NCBI GenBank assembly: GCA_000721275.1
Contig: JOFO01000037.1
Coordinates: 1-64,000, forward strand
DNA from: Microtetraspora glauca
Lineage (GTDB): Bacteria; Actinomycetota; Actinomycetes; Streptomycetales; Streptomycetaceae
Direction of reading: 5' to 3'
DNA: 64,000 nucleotides
Under the pieces are notes generated by a model, which ran no database searches, was not told where the DNA came from, and worked only from the letters and a program-made list of their open reading frames with translations. Of the stretch, positions 63,634 to 64,000 are shown in pieces (the first letter of the stretch is position 1; every line of letters begins with the position of its first letter). Both the position numbers and the translations under genes were made by a program.

Positions 63634-64000
63634 ATGGACACCGAAGCACAGCACACGGAGCGCGACCCCTCGTCCCCGGCGGATCCCCCACCGGATCCCG
63701 CCACGGACGACGGGTCGCGCTCCGTGCGCGTTTCCGGGCGCGGTCCCTCGTGGCGGCGGACCGGGCTGATCGGCGCCGCCTGTGTGGTGTTCCTGCTGCT
63801 CCTCAGCCACTTCGTGGCCCAGCCGTTCCTGATCCCCAGCGGCTCGATGGAGCCCACCCTCCAGGTCGGCGACCGGATCCTGGTGAACAAGCTGGCGTAC
63901 CGTTTCGGCAGTGAGCCGCGCCGCGGTGACGTCGTCGTTTTCGACGGCACCGGCTCCTTCGTACAGGAGGAGGCGGCCGGTGATCCCGTCACGGGGCTGC
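63634..64000 (+). CDS. sip: Type I signal peptidase (3' truncated by window end)
   Basis: The first 122 codons are visible. An acidic/Pro cytoplasmic leader of about 42 residues is followed by one membrane helix (TGLIGAACVVFLLLLSHFVA). The catalytic-serine motif PSGSMEPTL comes just after it (box B), and then VGDRILVNKLAYRF, and RRGDVVVFDG (box D start) holding the region before the catalytic lysine, which may be the K of LVNKLAY or lie further on. Streptomyces have four such genes (sipW-sipZ) in a row after rplS; this would be the first. It cleaves secretory signal peptides outside the membrane, matching ffh and ftsY in this window. The end is cut. Confidence 0.93.
   Translation, partial: MDTEAQHTERDPSSPADPPPDPATDDGSRSVRVSGRGPSWRRTGLIGAACVVFLLLLSHFVAQPFLIPSGSMEPTLQVGDRILVNKLAYRFGSEPRRGDVVVFDGTGSFVQEEAAGDPVTGL

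Overview
The window is a piece of a Streptomyces chromosome, or that of a very close relative. The evidence is very high G+C with G/C at nearly every third codon position, many GTG starts, tandem conservons (cvnA-B-C-D), ndgR next to leuCD, hupS with a lysine-rich tail, nsdA, a GlnR-type amtB-glnK-glnD locus and several adjacent signal-peptidase-type genes starting at the right edge. The gene order looks collinear with the SCO5535-SCO5596 region of S. coelicolor as I remember it. This is core chromosome: I see no prophage, IS element, CRISPR array or biosynthetic cluster.

Layout. At 1-2.2 kb are the tail of a secreted LAS-type peptidase-like protein and the acyl-CoA carboxylase beta/epsilon pair accB-accE. 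At 2.3-12.3 kb, on the minus strand, two tandem conservons each carry a membrane sensor kinase-like CvnA, a roadblock CvnB and a DUF742 CvnC. The fourth gene, cvnD, is internally deleted in both, and the two remnants share an identical 99-bp 3' end. At 12.8-16.9 kb are a 66-aa protein with a duplicated motif, an FAA hydrolase, gltX, a HAD hydrolase and five tRNA genes (Gln, Glu, Glu, Gln, Glu), which are the substrates of the neighbouring GltX. At 17-21 kb are divergent ndgR and leuCD, a small helical protein and hupS. At 21-25 kb are cofC, plsC-like, gpsA and ddl. At 25-28 kb are a DUF3515 lipoprotein, a stand-alone Lrp/AsnC ligand-binding domain and thiL-thiD. At 28-37.6 kb are rpmB, a FakA-like DAK2 protein, recG, rsmD, coaD, a DivIVA-like coiled-coil protein, DUF177-rpmF-rnc and mutM. 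At 37.6-44 kb are an HxlR regulator, a CAP-domain surface protein, an acylphosphatase, a 72-aa coiled-coil protein and smc. At 44-50.6 kb are glcP, a luciferase-like oxidoreductase, ftsY, a PriPol-like protein and nsdA. At 51-57 kb are amtB-glnK-glnD and ffh. At 57-64 kb are an FtsH-type protease, a methyltransferase, a SprT-like zinc protein, rpsP-khpA-rimM-trmD, rplS and a truncated type I signal peptidase.

How the genes work together. Protein targeting is represented by ffh, ftsY and the signal peptidase. Translation and ribosome biogenesis are represented by gltX plus tRNAs, L28, L32, S16, L19, RsmD, RimM, TrmD, KhpA and RNase III. Nitrogen sensing is represented by AmtB/GlnK/GlnD behind a recognisable GlnR-box. 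Developmental or antibiotic control is represented by NdgR, NsdA, RNase III (AbsB) and the conservons. Many junctions are ATGA/GTGA-type overlaps, indicating translationally coupled operons, and several intergenic gaps hold long GC hairpin terminators.

I found no clear undescribed multi-gene system. The strongest anomalies are the paired cvnD deletions, the duplicated-motif small protein at 12845, the conserved C-terminal tail shared by the two CvnA proteins, and several perfect intergenic palindromes that look like operators. All statements come from reading the sequence; no database search or folding was run.
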